Shown: one piece after another, positions 57,454-64,000 of the stretch
Position numbering within the stretch: the stretch's first letter is position 1
Layout of the letters: every line of letters begins with the position of its first letter
Assembly (NCBI RefSeq): GCF_027533645.1
Contig: NZ_JAQAGY010000022.1
Location: forward strand, 1 to 64,000
DNA: 64,000 bases
Direction of reading: 5' to 3'
Origin: Paenibacillus caseinilyticus
GTDB taxonomy: Bacteria; Bacillota; Bacilli; Paenibacillales; NBRC-103111
Translations under genes and position numbers: made by a program
Notes under the pieces: model-generated
The model's database searches: none
Told to the model about the DNA's origin: nothing
What the model saw: only the letters and a program-made list of their open reading frames with translations

Positions 57454-60129
57454 ATGAAGATCTTCGAGATTTATGCCAAAGACTGGCGCAATATCGTCAA
57501 GGTGCCCACCGGCATCTTCCTGATGATCGCCCTGATGCTGCTGCCCTCCGTCTACGACTGGGTGAATCTCGTGGCGGTATGGGATCCCTACGCCAACACC
57601 GCCGGCATCAAAGTCGCCGTGACGAGCCTGGACGAAGGAACCGCAGTGCAGGGCAAGACGCTGAATGTGGGCTCAGAGGTGATCAAGAGCCTCAAGGAAA
57701 ACAAGAAGCTCGGCTGGACCTTCGTGGACGAGGAGGAAGCGGAGCGGGGCGTGGATGAAGGAGATTATTACGCTTCCCTGCTCATTCCTCCGGACTTCTC
57801 CGCCAAGATGACCAGTATCCTCAGCGGACAGCCGCAGAAACCTGCCATTGTCTATACGGTTAATGAAAAAATCAATGCCGTCGCCCCCAAAATCACCGGC
57901 AGCGGAGCCTCTTCCGTAACGGCACAGATCCGGGAGAACTTCATCTCTACCGCCAGCGAAGCCGTCCTGACCCAGCTTCGGGAGGCCGGTATCCAGCTGG
58001 AGGAGCAGCTGCCCAGCATCCGCCGGGTAGAGAACGGCGTACTGGCGCTCGAGGCGCAGCTGCCGGAGATCGCCGCTATGGGACAGAAAGTGCTGGCGCT
58101 CGAAGCCAGGCTGCCGGAGATCCATGCCAAGGCAGAACGGGTCGCCGGGCTCGAAGAGCGGATTCCGCAGCTCGAGGAGGCGGGCGCCGCCGTCTTGAAG
58201 GTGGAAGAGCACTGGCCTCAGATCTTGGCAGCGGGGGACGCCATCGTCCGGCTGCAGGGGAAGCTGCCCGAGCTGCAGAGGGCGGCCGGCCTGGTAACGG
58301 AGCTTGACCGGAACTTCTATAAAGTGGAGGATGCCTTGAAGATAGCCTCGGAGGATGCCGGCAAAGCCGGAGCCGTAGTGGATGCGGCACTGGCTGCACT
58401 GCCGAAGCTGGGGGCTCTTGCCGCTGACGGAAGCGCCTTCGCTGCAGGGCTCTCCGGCTTCTTGGAGAAGCACCATGCGGCCCTCGCCGCGATCCCGCCC
58501 GTGGTGAAGCAGAATCTGCTGCTCCTGCAGCAAACGGCGGATGCCGTGACCCAGCTGACGGCGGCGCTCCAAGCGGCGGACCTCGATCCGCAGGCGGCCC
58601 TGGCCCTGCTCTCCTTCGTGGAGGACCGCCTTACCGCGGGCACCCAGGCCCTCGGCACGACCATCGACCTGCTGACGCGGCTGAATGGCAGCCTGCAGAG
58701 CCCCGTGCTGACGGACACCGTCACGCGGCTGAAGGATACCCAGGCTAAGATGAACCGCCAGCTGGGGCTCACCCACGGTATCGCTTCGGCGCTACGGCAG
58801 GGGGAGCAGCCGGCCAAGGAGCTCGTGAAGTCCCTGAATGCCCTGTCCAAGGACATCAGCGCGGACCTCGGCCGGATCCTGGCCCGCTACGACAGCGAGA
58901 TCGTCCCCGCGGCCGCCGAAGCGCTGACACGTCTCGAGCAGGCGGCGAAGAATGCCGCCGACGTGCTGCAGACGGCAGCCGGCCAGATGCCGAATATCGA
59001 GGCACTGCTCAAGGACGCCCAGGCCGGGATCGCCTTCGGCCAGGAGCAGCTCGCGGCGCTGTCCGGGGACCTTCCCCAGATCCGGGCTGGCGTCAGCGAA
59101 GCCGCAGCCGCCATCGGGGACAACATGACGCGGTTCACGGATGCCTTGAACCGGTCGGTGCCTTTCATCCAGAATGATCTGCCCAAGGTCGGACAGCGGG
59201 TACACGAAGCGGCGGATTATGTGCGGGACGACCTGCCGAAGACCGAGGAGGAGATTCGGCGGATGTCCGCTCTCATCCGCGAGAAGCTCCCGCTGGTGGA
59301 GTCCGGTGTGCATCAGGCGGCAGATCTCGTCCGCACGGAGCTTCCCGCGCTCGACAGCGCCGTACGCAAGGCGGCGGATAAGATCCGGGAGGTGAAGGGA
59401 CGCAGCGGCGATATCGACGAGCTCGCCCGTCTGCTGCGGGGCGATATCCGGCAGGAGAGCGATTTTCTTGCGAGCCCCGTGCTCATTGAGGAGAACCGCA
59501 AATACCCCATCCCGAATTACGGGTCCGCGATGTCCCCCTTCTATGCCGTACTGTCGCTCTGGGTCGGCGCCACGCTGCTCATCTCGCTGCTGCGGATCGA
59601 TGTCGATGCTTCCTACGGCCTCTACAAGGGCTACGAGCTGTACCTTGGGCGGCTGCTGACCTTCCTGACGATCGGAGCCATGCAAGCGGTCTGTCTGACA
59701 GTCGGCGATCTGCTGCTGCTCGAAGCCTACGTGGTGGATAAGACTTGGTTCGTCCTCTTCGCCGTCCTGATCAGCGCCGTCTTCGTCACGATCACGTACA
59801 CGCTGGTGTCGGTCTTCGGCAACACCGGCAAGGGCATCGCGATCATCTTCATGGTGCTCCAGTTCACGAGCTCCGGCGGCACGTTCCCGATCAGCACCGC
59901 GTCGCCGTTCTTCCAGAGCGTGAATCCCTACGTCCCCTTCACGTACGCCATCTCCCTGCTGAGGGAAACGGTCGGCGGCATGCTGCCGAAGACGGTCGTC
60001 CGGGATACGCTCGGCCTGCTCGCTTTCATCCCGGTCAGCTATGCGCTGGCGCTCGGGCTGAAGAAGCCGCTCGGTCCCTATACCCGGCGGGCGGCGGAGA
60101 AAGCGAAGGAAACCAAAGTCATTTCCTGA
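57454..60129 (+). CDS. YhgE/Pip family membrane protein
   Basis: An 891-aa protein of the YhgE/Pip (phage infection protein) family. Layout: N-terminal membrane helix (TGIFLMIALMLLPSVYDW, residues 15-35), an extracytoplasmic domain, then about 450 residues of coiled-coil repeats (LEAQLPEI, LEARLPEI, LEERIPQL; later DLPK and ELPAL types). A C-terminal ABC-2-like five-helix domain follows from about residue 690. Family members are phage receptors in lactic acid bacteria or parts of type VII secretion-like and export systems. GGAAGGAAACCGAGTC precedes the ATG. A decayed piece of a second copy lies at 50220. Confidence 0.9.
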   Translation: MKIFEIYAKDWRNIVKVPTGIFLMIALMLLPSVYDWVNLVAVWDPYANTAGIKVAVTSLDEGTAVQGKTLNVGSEVIKSLKENKKLGWTFVDEEEAERGVDEGDYYASLLIPPDFSAKMTSILSGQPQKPAIVYTVNEKINAVAPKITGSGASSVTAQIRENFISTASEAVLTQLREAGIQLEEQLPSIRRVENGVLALEAQLPEIAAMGQKVLALEARLPEIHAKAERVAGLEERIPQLEEAGAAVLKVEEHWPQILAAGDAIVRLQGKLPELQRAAGLVTELDRNFYKVEDALKIASEDAGKAGAVVDAALAALPKLGALAADGSAFAAGLSGFLEKHHAALAAIPPVVKQNLLLLQQTADAVTQLTAALQAADLDPQAALALLSFVEDRLTAGTQALGTTIDLLTRLNGSLQSPVLTDTVTRLKDTQAKMNRQLGLTHGIASALRQGEQPAKELVKSLNALSKDISADLGRILARYDSEIVPAAAEALTRLEQAAKNAADVLQTAAGQMPNIEALLKDAQAGIAFGQEQLAALSGDLPQIRAGVSEAAAAIGDNMTRFTDALNRSVPFIQNDLPKVGQRVHEAADYVRDDLPKTEEEIRRMSALIREKLPLVESGVHQAADLVRTELPALDSAVRKAADKIREVKGRSGDIDELARLLRGDIRQESDFLASPVLIEENRKYPIPNYGSAMSPFYAVLSLWVGATLLISLLRIDVDASYGLYKGYELYLGRLLTFLTIGAMQAVCLTVGDLLLLEAYVVDKTWFVLFAVLISAVFVTITYTLVSVFGNTGKGIAIIFMVLQFTSSGGTFPISTASPFFQSVNPYVPFTYAISLLRETVGGMLPKTVVRDTLGLLAFIPVSYALALGLKKPLGPYTRRAAEKAKETKVIS

Positions 60130-60216
60130 CGCGGACCAGGACAAACAAACAGACCGAATGCCCCGGGGACACATACACTGGTATGGAGTTCCCAAAGAGA
60201 AACGGGGTGAAACCAA

Positions 60217-60465
60217 ATGTCTTGTCCGAAGTGTCCTACCCGCCGGGTCGTCGATCCTCCGCGCACGGTATACCGCGACTTCTACCATCCCCAAATTGTG
60301 GAAGTGATCCACAACGTGGAGATCGTCAACCGGCATCACTGCGTTCCGGTTCCATGTCACATCGTAACGTATACGGTCCGCGACGAATTCTGCCCTTCCC
60401 CGGTTATCCCGGGTGTCGAGGCAACGGTCAGCCAGGTTCCGAAGAAAAAGGCGAAGCGCAAATAA
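60217..60465 (+). CDS. cotD: CotD-like spore coat protein
   Basis: An 82-aa protein, MSCPKCPTRRVVDPP..., with a central HPQIVEVIHNVEIVNRHHC and PVPCH segment and a basic KKKAKRK tail. This is the typical sequence of CotD-family inner spore-coat proteins, rich in Cys, His, Pro and Tyr. GGGGTGA precedes the ATG. Late mother-cell (sigma-K) expression is expected from the family; no promoter is assigned. A GGCCAGCGGAT/ATCCGCTGGCC hairpin follows at 60491-60513. Confidence 0.9.
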   Translation: MSCPKCPTRRVVDPPRTVYRDFYHPQIVEVIHNVEIVNRHHCVPVPCHIVTYTVRDEFCPSPVIPGVEATVSQVPKKKAKRK

Positions 60466-60680
60466 GCGCCCCGCCCGGGTATGCCGAAGAGGCCAGCGGA
60501 TGATCCGCTGGCCTGTCCGCGCGTCATAAGAGCGGAGTGGGGGACGAGGGCCATCTCCCCATACTCCCTTCTCGGGTAATGCAGCGAAAAAACGGCCCTT
60601 CTTTTCGTGACACAAATTAACTAAAAAGTAGCACATATGTTGGACAAAGTCATTACTTTATGTTACGTTGAGGAGGAAAA

Positions 60681-60850
60681 GATTAGGTGCCCTGGCATAG
60701 TGCCGGGGGTAACAGGGAATCGGGTGAAAGTCCCGAGCGGTCCCGCCACTGTATTCGGGGAGTCCCCGCCCACCCATGTCACTTGATGGCACAGAACATC
60801 AGGGAAGACGGGCGCAAGACGAAGAACCGAGAGCCAGGAGACCTACCTAA
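60681..60850 (+). promoter_or_regulatory. cobalamin riboswitch
   Basis: Contains the conserved cobalamin-aptamer blocks: AGGTGCC...GGCATAGTGCC, GGGTGAAAGTCCCGAGCGG, CCCGCCACTGTATTC, and the B12 box GAGCCAGGAGACCTACCT. It lies upstream of cbiMNQO and is followed by an intrinsic terminator (60943-60967), so cobalamin binding should stop transcription of the cobalt transporter. Confidence 0.96.
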
Positions 60851-60942
60851 TCCATGCACCCAGACGCCTTCGCGGAAAGGTGAGGTGTACGAGCCATGAT
60901 GCGGCAATAGAGCACGTTGCCGTCTATTGCGACGTACCCGTG

Positions 60943-60967
60943 ACCAATCCCCTGGGATTGGTTTTTT
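60943..60967 (+). terminator. riboswitch-controlled terminator
   Basis: CCAATCCC and GGGATTGG form a hairpin followed by TTTTTT, between the aptamer and cbiM; it is the likely expression platform. Confidence 0.88.
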
Positions 60968-61002
60968 GTGTTTATGCCATCATCATCACGGGAGGAATGC
61001 AA

Positions 61003-61779
61003 GTGATCAGCCAAAGTTCCAAAGGGGTCCACACCCTGCTTCTTATCCTCGGACTCACCGTCTATCTGCTGCTCGGATCGCCGGAATCCGTCTATGCTAT
61101 GCACATTATGGAGGGCTTCCTGCCGCTCGGCTGGGCCTTGTTCTGGTGGGCGGCGTTCCTGCCGTTCTTCGTGCTGGGCCTGCGGGCGATCACCCGGATC
61201 ACGCGGGAAGCGCCCGAGCTCAAGCTCCTGCTCGGCCTCGCCGGCGCCTTCACCTTCGTGCTGTCGGCCCTCAAGATCCCGTCGGTGACGGGCAGCTCTT
61301 CCCACCCTACCGGCACCGGGCTCGGGGCCGTCATGTTCGGGCCGCTCCCCATGAGCGTACTTGGTTCCATCGTGCTGTTCTTCCAGGCGCTGCTGCTGGC
61401 CCATGGCGGTCTGACCACGCTCGGCGCGAATGCCTTCTCCATGGCGGTAGCCGGCCCGATGGTCGGGTATGCGGTGTACCGCTCCCTGTCGAACCTCTCC
61501 GGCAGACCGAAGCTGTCCATTTTTGCCGCAGCAGCAGCCGCTGACCTGACCACCTACATCGTCACGTCCGTACAGCTGGCCCTGGCGTTCCCTGCCGAAA
61601 GCGGCGGCTTCCTCGGCTCGCTGGTCAAATTCGGAAGCATCTTCGCGGTCACGCAGGTGCCGCTCGCCATTACCGAAGGGCTGCTGACGGTCCTGATCTG
61701 GAACTGGCTGCAGGCTTACAGTCCAGGCGAGCTGTCCGTGCTGCAGCGCCGAATGAAAGGAGTCCGCACTCATGACTAA
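61003..61779 (+). CDS. cbiM: cobalt ECF transporter S component CbiM
   Basis: A 258-aa membrane protein starting at GTG 61003, seven bases after GGGAGG. An N-terminal signal-like helix ends VYA, after which cleavage would expose MHIMEGFLP, the Met-His metal-binding N-terminus of CbiM. SSSHPTGTGLGAVMFGP and AHGGLTTLGANAFSMAVAGP contain further conserved His and Asn residues. It forms the cobalt-specific part of CbiMNQO. The upstream frame to 60880 runs through the terminator and is not translated. Confidence 0.95.
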   Translation: MISQSSKGVHTLLLILGLTVYLLLGSPESVYAMHIMEGFLPLGWALFWWAAFLPFFVLGLRAITRITREAPELKLLLGLAGAFTFVLSALKIPSVTGSSSHPTGTGLGAVMFGPLPMSVLGSIVLFFQALLLAHGGLTTLGANAFSMAVAGPMVGYAVYRSLSNLSGRPKLSIFAAAAAADLTTYIVTSVQLALAFPAESGGFLGSLVKFGSIFAVTQVPLAITEGLLTVLIWNWLQAYSPGELSVLQRRMKGVRTHD

Positions 61780-62068
61780 TACCGCCAAAAGCCTGCTGCT
61801 GCTCACCGCCGTCGTCCTGCTGGCAGCAGCGCCCCTGCTCTTCGTCCAGGGAGAGTTCGGAGGCGCCGACGGGGCGGCCGAGGAAATGATCGGCACGCTC
61901 GCCCCTTCCTATAAGCCTTGGTTCACGCCGCTGATGGAGCCTCCGGCCGAAACCGAGAGTATGCTCTTTGCCCTTCAGGCCGCCGCCGGCGCCGGTTTCA
62001 TCGGCTATGTCATCGGCTATTTCAAAGGCAGATCAGCCAAATCGAAGGGAACGAACGACGCGTCATGA
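61772..62068 (+). CDS. cbiN: cobalt transport protein CbiN
   Basis: A 98-aa protein with two membrane helices (residues 8-27 and 65-85) and a conserved extracytoplasmic stretch (FGGADGAAEEMI, YKPWFTPLMEPP). CbiN assists metal loading into CbiM. It overlaps cbiM by eight bases and cbiQ by four, indicating translational coupling. Confidence 0.95.
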   Translation: MTNTAKSLLLLTAVVLLAAAPLLFVQGEFGGADGAAEEMIGTLAPSYKPWFTPLMEPPAETESMLFALQAAAGAGFIGYVIGYFKGRSAKSKGTNDAS

Positions 62069-62865
62069 TCCGGCAGATCGATACGATATCGTACACCAAC
62101 CGGATGCAGGACGTCTCTCCGCTGTGGAAATGCGGGTTGGCTGCCGGCCTGCTGCTCTTCTCCTACGAGGCCCATGCGCCCGTCCAGCTGCTCATCATCC
62201 TCTGGATGGTACACTGGACGGTACGCCATGCCCGGGTTCCGCTCTTCTTCTACCTTACGCTGCTCGGCAGCGCCTGTCTGTTCTATGCCGCAAGCCTGCC
62301 TGCGCTGGTCATCGAGTTCGCTCCCGCCGGATCCCCGGGTACCGGGGCCCGCTGGACGCTCGCCGCGCTGCCTTCGTGGACCGTTTATTTCACCGAATCG
62401 GGCCTGCAGACAGCGGGCTCTTTGTTCCTGCGGATGCTCTCCGGCCTCTGCTGTATGTTCTTCCTGATGCTGACGACGCCGTTCCCGAAGCTGCTGCTCG
62501 TGCTGAGAACGCTCCGGGTGCCGTCTTTGGTACTGGAGCTTATGCAGATCATGTACCGCTTCCTCTTCCTCCTCACGGATACCGCGCAGCAGCTGTACAC
62601 TGCCCAGCAGGCCAGGGGCGGACAATACGGCTTCCGGCGACGGCTGCAGGACACGGCTGTGCTCGTGTTCCGCCTGTTCGGCCGGACGATGGAACGCTAT
62701 AGAGGACTATCGCACGGCCTGGCCTCGCGGGGATACACGGGCGAGATTCTGCCGGCCCCTGTCCGGGGCACCCCGCTGCCGGCCCGCTACCGGCGTGAAG
62801 CCGTTCTCGGCGCGGTGCTGCTCTGCACGGCGGAAGCCCTGCTCCGCTGGGGGGGACTCCTATGA
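62065..62865 (+). CDS. cbiQ: cobalt ECF transporter T component CbiQ
   Basis: A 266-aa transmembrane coupling protein starting MIRQIDTISYTNRM at ATG 62065, overlapping the cbiN stop (ATGA). It has about five helices and the cytoplasmic coupling motifs (QARGGQYGFRRRL and GLASRGYTG) that contact the ATPase. Frames further upstream are shadows of cbiN. Confidence 0.95.
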   Translation: MIRQIDTISYTNRMQDVSPLWKCGLAAGLLLFSYEAHAPVQLLIILWMVHWTVRHARVPLFFYLTLLGSACLFYAASLPALVIEFAPAGSPGTGARWTLAALPSWTVYFTESGLQTAGSLFLRMLSGLCCMFFLMLTTPFPKLLLVLRTLRVPSLVLELMQIMYRFLFLLTDTAQQLYTAQQARGGQYGFRRRLQDTAVLVFRLFGRTMERYRGLSHGLASRGYTGEILPAPVRGTPLPARYRREAVLGAVLLCTAEALLRWGGLL

Positions 62866-63728
62866 GGACCAGCACAGACCACCCGGCTCAGACGCAGGCT
62901 CCCCTGCTGGAAGCGGACGGCGTCAGCTTCCGCTACCCGGGTACAAGAACAGAGGCCCTTTGCGGCCTCTCGCTTGCGATTCATACCGGGCTGAGAACGG
63001 CGATCTGCGGCCACAACGGATGCGGCAAGTCCACCTTCTTCCTCCAAGCCATCGGGATCCATCGGCCGGAGGCCGGCAGGCTGCTCCGGAGAGGCCAGCC
63101 GGTCTCTTATCACGCCAAAGACCTGCGTGCCTGGCGGCAGCAGGTCGGGCTGGTCTTCCAGGATCCGGAGCACCAGCTCATCTTGAATACGCCTTACGAG
63201 GATATCACCTACGGGCTGCGGAATATCGGAGTCGCCGAGGAGGAGATCCGGCGCCGCACCGGCCGCATGCTGGAGTCGATGGGGCTTGCCCCGCTGGCCG
63301 ATACGCCGATCCACCAGCTCAGCCTCGGCCAGAAGAAGCGGACCGCCCTGGCTGGCGTGCTCGCACTGGAGCCCGAGCTGCTGCTGCTTGACGAGCCTAC
63401 GGCCTACCTGGATCCGGCTTCGGAGCGCGGGCTCCTGGATGAGCTGGACCGGGTGCACCGGGACGGCGTGACGGTCGTCATGGCTACGCACGATACGAAT
63501 CTGGCGTATGCCTGGGCCGACCGGGTCCTCGTCATGGACGGGGGACGCTCCTTGATCGAAGGCACGCCGCACGAGGTGTTCGCCCGCAAGGATGAGCTGC
63601 GTGCGATCGGTATCGAGCCGCCCCTGCTCCTAGGGCTGTGGGAGGCGCTCCCGGCGTCCGTCCGGGACAGCCGGACGCCTCCCCGCACGGCAGCCGAGCT
63701 GCAGCGGATCCTGTCCGCCCTGTCGTAA
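62862..63728 (+). CDS. cbiO: cobalt ECF transporter ATPase CbiO
   Basis: A 288-aa ATPase with Walker A (CGHNGCGKST), Q-loop (VFQDPEHQL), signature (LSLGQKKRTALAG), Walker B (LLLLDEPTAYLDP) and switch His (ATHDTN). It energises cobalt uptake by CbiMNQ. ATG 62862 overlaps the cbiQ stop (ATGA). Last gene of the riboswitch-controlled operon. Confidence 0.96.
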   Translation: MRTSTDHPAQTQAPLLEADGVSFRYPGTRTEALCGLSLAIHTGLRTAICGHNGCGKSTFFLQAIGIHRPEAGRLLRRGQPVSYHAKDLRAWRQQVGLVFQDPEHQLILNTPYEDITYGLRNIGVAEEEIRRRTGRMLESMGLAPLADTPIHQLSLGQKKRTALAGVLALEPELLLLDEPTAYLDPASERGLLDELDRVHRDGVTVVMATHDTNLAYAWADRVLVMDGGRSLIEGTPHEVFARKDELRAIGIEPPLLLGLWEALPASVRDSRTPPRTAAELQRILSALS

Positions 63729-63770
63729 GCTGGCCCCCTCTTCACTTCAGACACTTGCCCCTTCTGTCGT

Positions 63771-63818
63771 ACCCCAAAAAGCCGACGCCTGCTTCTTCTG
63801 GCGTCGGCTTTTTGGGGT
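63771..63818. terminator. bidirectional terminator of cbiMNQO and ktrB
   Basis: A perfect 19-bp inverted repeat (63771-63789 with 63800-63818; ACCCCAAAAAGCC...GGCTTTTTGGGGT) lies between convergent genes with T-runs on both strands. Confidence 0.9.
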
Positions 63819-63855
63819 ATTCGCGGTGCATCACATCAATCAGCGGCGCATCACA

Positions 63856-64000
63856 TCATCCAATCGTAATTTTGCCTTCCGGATACCGGTACAATTCCTT
63901 GCCCGGCCGGCTCTGAATCGCGAAGGCCAATGTGACGAGGCCCACCCTTCCGGTGAACATCAGCAGCATAATGATCACCTGGCCCGCCGGTGTCAGGTTC
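63856..64000 (-). CDS. KtrB/TrkH-family potassium transporter, C-terminus (partial)
   Basis: The minus strand encodes 48 C-terminal residues: a membrane helix (VIIMLLMFTGRVGLVTLAFA), a basic stretch, and the ending YRYPEGKITIG. This closely matches the end of KtrB/KtrD potassium-uptake channels, including the GRVG motif before the last helix. The gene continues beyond the right edge. KtrB works with the cytosolic gating protein KtrA or KtrC, which is not in view. Confidence 0.9.
   Translation of the reverse strand, partial: NLTPAGQVIIMLLMFTGRVGLVTLAFAIQSRPGKELYRYPEGKITIG

Noticed and set aside
60687..60899. 70-codon frame inside the cobalamin riboswitch
   Set aside because: The sequence is fully explained by the conserved aptamer.

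Overview
The window is about 64 kb of chromosome from a GC-rich, spore-forming Firmicute. Paenibacillus is the best fit, near P. mucilaginosus. The grounds are the 16S rRNA 5' end at the left edge, many Bacillales spore genes (two alpha/beta SASPs, ylbJ, yunB, lytH, cotD, a YjcZ-type protein), a Trp T-box, and a yutD-lipA / lytH-yunB neighbourhood like that of Bacillus subtilis. Strong AGGAGG-type ribosome binding sites and rho-independent terminators are visible throughout, and many starts were moved inward to the codon the ribosome binding site supports.

Layout. 1-630: start of an rRNA operon (minus) with promoter and boxA. 0.6-9.3 kb: an SRAP DNA-protein crosslink protein, a BmrCD-like heterodimeric ABC exporter, yfhP, a SASP, and trpS behind a T-box. 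9.3-11.6 kb: a permease/partner pair behind a Zur-box-like site. 11.7-26.3 kb: aldose epimerase, CapA-like lipoprotein, second SASP, GsiB-like stress protein, PepF, YycC, DUF2225 protein, truncated globin, YlbJ, glucan phosphorylase, PilZ protein and NAD kinase. 26.5-33.1 kb: yutD and lipA; larB-larC1, with larC2 as a separate convergent gene; lytH; yunB. 33.4-42.3 kb: ArsR-type metal sensor, ilvBN, a large LuxR-type ATPase regulator, glutaredoxin and three oxidoreductases. 42.4-48.3 kb: a fructoside-utilisation cluster (GH32, ABC importer, LacI regulator) with a recognisable promoter and operator. 57.4-63.7 kb: YhgE/Pip, CotD, and a cobalamin-riboswitch-controlled CbiMNQO transporter. The C-terminus of a KtrB/TrkH potassium transporter lies at the right edge.

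The accessory zone is about 50.2-57.4 kb, visibly more AT-rich than its surroundings. It begins at a decayed fragment of the pip coiled-coil region and ends just upstream of the intact pip gene. Inside it is a complete 2,853-bp IS66-type element (51051-53903) with perfect 12-bp terminal inverted repeats (GTAAGCGTCAAA) and an 8-bp target duplication. It keeps tnpA and tnpB but has no DDE transposase gene (tnpC). In its place it carries a TetR regulator and a thioredoxin-reductase-like flavoprotein. It interrupts a short-chain dehydrogenase gene, whose 296-codon frame would be restored by exact excision. This looks like an IS66-derived mobile insertion cassette that would need a transposase supplied in trans. 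Beside it lie a two-gene membrane-protein unit and three tandem helical proteins that read like ferritin/rubrerythrin-fold paralogues without their metal ligands.

Other notable points are the split, opposite-strand LarC halves; the Zur-like operator; a GH32 gene with no canonical start codon behind its Shine-Dalgarno sequence; a 33-bp dispersed repeat next to two minus-strand terminators; and a 21-bp tandem repeat that copies a terminator tail. All calls come from reading the sequence; no database search was run.
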